Shown piece by piece: positions 61,378 to 64,000 of a stretch of DNA of 64,000 bases; position 1 is the first letter of the stretch, and each line of letters begins with the position of its first letter. Under the pieces are notes generated by a model that had not been told where the DNA came from, made no database searches, and was given only the letters and a program-made list of their open reading frames with translations. Source of the DNA: Paraburkholderia eburnea (GTDB taxonomy: Bacteria; Pseudomonadota; Gammaproteobacteria; Burkholderiales; Burkholderiaceae); assembly GCF_002917095.1 (NCBI RefSeq), contig NZ_PQGA01000007.1, positions 124,001 to 188,000 on the forward strand. Reading direction: 5' to 3'. The translations under genes and the position numbers were made by a program.

Positions 61378-62616
61378 TCAAACGCCTTGTGCGCCGGTTG
61401 CGCCACGCCGCGCGAAGCCGCCCACCACCGTCAACGCGGCGAGCGCCGCGATCACGCACAGCGGAATGCTCGACGCGACCAGCATCGAGGGGCTCTGTCC
61501 CAGCGCGAACAATTGCCCCGCCACCAGCGGCCCGAGAATCGAGCCGAGCCGCCCCACCGCCACCGCCGCGCCCACGCCGGTGCCGCGCACTTCGGTGGGA
61601 TAGGCGTGACCCGCGAGCGCGTAGAGCGCCGACTGGCCGCCGACGAGGAAGAGACCGCACAGCAGGCCGCCGCACGCCATCGACACCGCGCCGCCCGCGC
61701 TCGCGAGCGCGGCAAGCGCCAGCGCAATGCCCGCGTACATGCCGATCACCGTGCGGCGTCGCCCGAGACGATCCATGATCGTTGCGATCGCAACGGCCCC
61801 GATGCCGCCGCCGATGTTGAACATCATCAGCACGATGTTCGACTGCACGCGCGTGAGGCCGCGCGAGAGCACCATCGAAGGCAGCCAGTTCATCAGGAAA
61901 TACAGCACGATCAGCGTGCCGAGGTAGCTGATCCACAGCGCGAGCGTGGTGCGCGCGCGGCCATGACGCCACAGGGCTTCGCTCACGCCTGGCACGCTTT
62001 CACGCGACGCTTGCGCGGCGCGCGCCGCCACGAACTGATGCGACTCGCGCAGAAACACGCCGAGCAGCGGCACCATCACGATTGGCCCGAGGCCGCCGAC
62101 GTAAAACACATCGCGCCAGCTCGTCGGACTCGCGCCCAGTATGCCGATCAACGCCGCAATGGCCGCGCCGAACGGCATGCCGCAATACATGGCGCCCACC
62201 GCCGTGCTGCGCTGCCGCGGGTCCGCGGCTTCCGAGCACAGCGCGATGAGATTGGGCATCGCCGCGCCCAGCCCCAGGCCCGTCAACAGACGCGCGAGCA
62301 GCAGGCTTTCGAAGCTCCAGACCAGCGTGGTCGCGAGCGAAAACAGGCCGAACAGCGTGACCGACGCCATCAGCACGCGCTTGCGCCCGAAGCGATCGGC
62401 AAGACGCCCGCCCAGCGCCGCGCCCGGCAACAGGCCGATGGCGCCCGCGCTGAACGCCCAACCCATCTGCGCCACGGCGAGCGAAAACTCCTTCGCCATG
62501 CGCGGGCCGGCCACGCCCGCCGATTGCAGGTCCAACCCTTCGAGCAACGCAATAGCGAGGCAAAGTCCAATCGTCGCTTTGCTGCTTCCTCCAGCACCGC
62601 TGCTTCGTGACGTCAT
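61378..62616 (-). CDS. mhpT: MFS aromatic acid transporter (MhpT-like)
   Basis: The 412-aa membrane protein has twelve predicted helices of the AAHS family: LLEGLDLQSAGVAGPRMAKE, GRLADRFGRKRVLMASVTLF and RLLTGLGLGAAMPNLIALCS. It also has TSWRDVFYVGGLGPIVMVPL and a second half with ATIMDRLGRRRTVIGMYAG. It takes up 3-hydroxyphenylpropionate or a related aromatic acid. It lies between mhpE and mhpC in the catabolic operon. Confidence 0.92.
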   Translation of the reverse strand: MTSRSSGAGGSSKATIGLCLAIALLEGLDLQSAGVAGPRMAKEFSLAVAQMGWAFSAGAIGLLPGAALGGRLADRFGRKRVLMASVTLFGLFSLATTLVWSFESLLLARLLTGLGLGAAMPNLIALCSEAADPRQRSTAVGAMYCGMPFGAAIAALIGILGASPTSWRDVFYVGGLGPIVMVPLLGVFLRESHQFVAARAAQASRESVPGVSEALWRHGRARTTLALWISYLGTLIVLYFLMNWLPSMVLSRGLTRVQSNIVLMMFNIGGGIGAVAIATIMDRLGRRRTVIGMYAGIALALAALASAGGAVSMACGGLLCGLFLVGGQSALYALAGHAYPTEVRGTGVGAAVAVGRLGSILGPLVAGQLFALGQSPSMLVASSIPLCVIAALAALTVVGGFARRGATGAQGV

Positions 62617-62731
62617 TTAAAAAGTCTCCGATGTAGGTTGTCAGCCGCTCTTGCCGGCGGCTAATCGTCCGTATTGCCCGTACTACGTAGCAACGCCGCG
62701 AATCGCTTCGTGCGACGCGCGGCGTGCGTTT

Positions 62732-63757
62732 TTACTGCGAACCCGCTTCAATGCGCTGCTTCAGATCGAGCGCGACGTCCACAATCATGTCTTCCTGGCC
62801 GCCCACCATGCGGCGCTTGCCCAGTTCGACCAGAATATCCACGGTTTTAAGGCCGTATTTCTTTGCGGCGACTTCGGAGTGGCGCAGGAAGCTCGAATAA
62901 ACACCCGCATAACCGAGCGCCAGCGTTTCGCGATCCACGCGCACCGGTCGATCCTGCAAGGGGCGCACGATATCGTCAGCGGCGTCCATCAGCGTGTAGA
63001 GATCGGTGCCGTGATTCCAGCCCAGGCGCTCCGCCGCGGCAATGAACACTTCGAGCGGCGCATTACCCGCACCCGCGCCCATGCCCGCAAGCGACGCATC
63101 GATGCGGTCGCAACCTTCTTCCACCGCGACGATCGAATTCGCCACGCCCAGCGAGAGGTTGTGGTGCGCGTGCATGCCGGTTTGCGTTTCCGACTTGAGC
63201 ACCTGTTTGACGGCGCGAAACCGGTCGCGCACGTCGTTCATCGTCAACGCGCCACCCGAATCGACCACATAAATGCAGGTCGCGCCGTAGTCTTCCATCT
63301 TCTTCGCCTGGACCGCCAGATTCTCGGGCGTGGTCATGTGGCTCATCATCAGGAAGCCGACCGTATCCATGCCAAGCTCACGCGCATATTCGATGTGCTG
63401 CTTCGAAATATCCGCTTCCGTGCAATGCGTCGCGACGCGCACGACGCGCGCGCCCGCATCGTAAGCGGTCTTGAGATCGTGAATCGTGCCGATGCCGGGC
63501 AGCAGCAGCGTCGCGATCTTCGCGTGCTTCACGACGTCCGCGACCGCCTCGATCCATTCAAGATCGGTATGCGCGCCAAAGCCGTAATTGAAGCTCGAAC
63601 CTTGCAGGCCGTCGCCGTGCGCGACTTCGATCGAATCGACTTTCGCTTGATCCAGCGCACGCGCGATGTCCTGCACGTTCTGAATCGAATATTGATGACG
63701 AATCGCGTGGCTGCCGTCGCGCAGCGTGACGTCGGAGATATAGAGTTTTTTGCTCAT
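62732..63757 (-). CDS. mhpE: 4-hydroxy-2-oxovalerate aldolase
   Basis: The 341-aa class II aldolase starts [20 protein letters not shown], with the metal and catalytic residues of the DmpG family, then [20 protein letters not shown] and THxH-type residues in [20 protein letters not shown]. It ends with the small-domain part [20 protein letters not shown]. It splits 4-hydroxy-2-oxovalerate into pyruvate and acetaldehyde and works with MhpF, to which the aldehyde is channelled. The two genes lie 4 bp apart. Confidence 0.96.
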   Translation of the reverse strand: MSKKLYISDVTLRDGSHAIRHQYSIQNVQDIARALDQAKVDSIEVAHGDGLQGSSFNYGFGAHTDLEWIEAVADVVKHAKIATLLLPGIGTIHDLKTAYDAGARVVRVATHCTEADISKQHIEYARELGMDTVGFLMMSHMTTPENLAVQAKKMEDYGATCIYVVDSGGALTMNDVRDRFRAVKQVLKSETQTGMHAHHNLSLGVANSIVAVEEGCDRIDASLAGMGAGAGNAPLEVFIAAAERLGWNHGTDLYTLMDAADDIVRPLQDRPVRVDRETLALGYAGVYSSFLRHSEVAAKKYGLKTVDILVELGKRRMVGGQEDMIVDVALDLKQRIEAGSQ

Positions 63758-63761
63758 CGCT

Positions 63762-64000
63762 TTACGCTCCTTGCACGCTCAAGAGCGTCTGCGCCATGCG
63801 CTCGGCGGTGGCGAGCGCGGCGGAAGTCATGATGTCGAGATTGCCTGCATACGCGGGCAGATAATGGGCGGCGCCCTCCACTTCGAGAAACACCGACGTT
63901 TTCAGGCCGCTGAATTGGCCAAGTCCCGGAATATGCAAAGGCGCGCTCGCGGGAATTTCATCGAATTGCACTTTTTGCTTGAGGCGATAGCCCGGCACAT
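63762..64000 (-). CDS. mhpF: Acetaldehyde dehydrogenase (acylating), C-terminal part
   Basis: The last 79 residues of the protein are present; the rest lies beyond the window edge. The visible stretch [39 protein letters not shown] and [20 protein letters not shown] matches the end of MhpF/DmpF enzymes. These oxidise acetaldehyde to acetyl-CoA with NAD+ and CoA. It is the partner of MhpE. Confidence 0.93.
   Translation of the reverse strand, partial: VPGYRLKQKVQFDEIPASAPLHIPGLGQFSGLKTSVFLEVEGAAHYLPAYAGNLDIMTSAALATAERMAQTLLSVQGA

Noticed and set aside
61342..62610. 422-codon plus-strand frame opposite the MhpT-like gene
   Set aside because: The minus-strand product is a clear twelve-helix transporter; the opposite one is Arg/His-rich and without motifs.

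Overview
The window looks like a chromosome piece from a high-GC betaproteobacterium of the Burkholderiaceae (Paraburkholderia or Caballeronia type). The evidence is an H-NS protein with a WSGRGRAP core, a Burkholderia-style OmpC-type porin, ChvE/GguA/GguB transporter genes, a UxaA-type L-fucose locus and an mhp-type meta-cleavage cluster. The assignment comes from gene content only; no rRNA, tRNA, CRISPR array, integrase or transposase gene was found.

Two halves differ in base composition. Positions 1 to about 30.45 kb are accessory DNA, less GC-rich, with long gene-poor gaps and broken genes. From about 30.5 kb to the end the DNA is GC-rich and densely coding, except for one AT-richer insert at 55.07-58.50 kb.

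Accessory region. 0.1-2.8 kb: minus-strand genes (a sirtuin, a 4-fold beta-flower protein, three unknowns and the 3' end of a broken 5'-nucleotidase gene). 2.84-9.83 kb: a plus-strand module bounded by two truncated genes. It encodes a WYL regulator, a second sirtuin and three proteins with signs of helix-hairpin-helix (HhH-GPD) DNA glycosylases: one OGG-like with a C-terminal HTH, one with a KPDVHLVR catalytic-type motif, and one with an endonuclease III-type C-x6-C-x2-C-x5-C iron-sulfur signature. A convergent XRE repressor with paired palindromic operators closes it. This is my best candidate for an undescribed (possibly anti-phage) system. 10.5-12.3 kb: an SDR/LysR divergent pair. 13.1-22.6 kb: a nine-gene minus-strand operon (hydroxyquinol dioxygenase, IolE-like TIM barrel, two Gfo/Idh/MocA dehydrogenases, ChvE-GguA-GguB uptake, DABB protein, maleylacetate reductase), apparently turning a cyclitol or aryl glycoside into hydroxyquinol and then 3-oxoadipate. 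LysR and LacI regulators and a porin follow. 26.3-28.3 kb is decayed DNA; 28.3-29.8 kb holds a lone Ser/Thr kinase.

Core region. PaaI thioesterase; a complete non-phosphorylative L-fucose locus (31.0-41.2 kb: dehydrogenase, lactonase, split UxaA-type dehydratase, SDR, FAH-type hydrolase, ABC importer, IclR regulator); a TPR-OGT protein; a Pat-type acetyltransferase; a diguanylate cyclase; prfC; an H-NS protein; a LuxR-type regulator; small envelope proteins; a GntP permease. A 3.4-kb cassette with 27-bp terminal inverted repeats, carrying one 891-aa TPR-like gene and no transposase, sits directly behind a fused dihydroxyacetone kinase gene. The window ends in mhpC, an MhpT-like transporter gene, mhpE and a partial mhpF.
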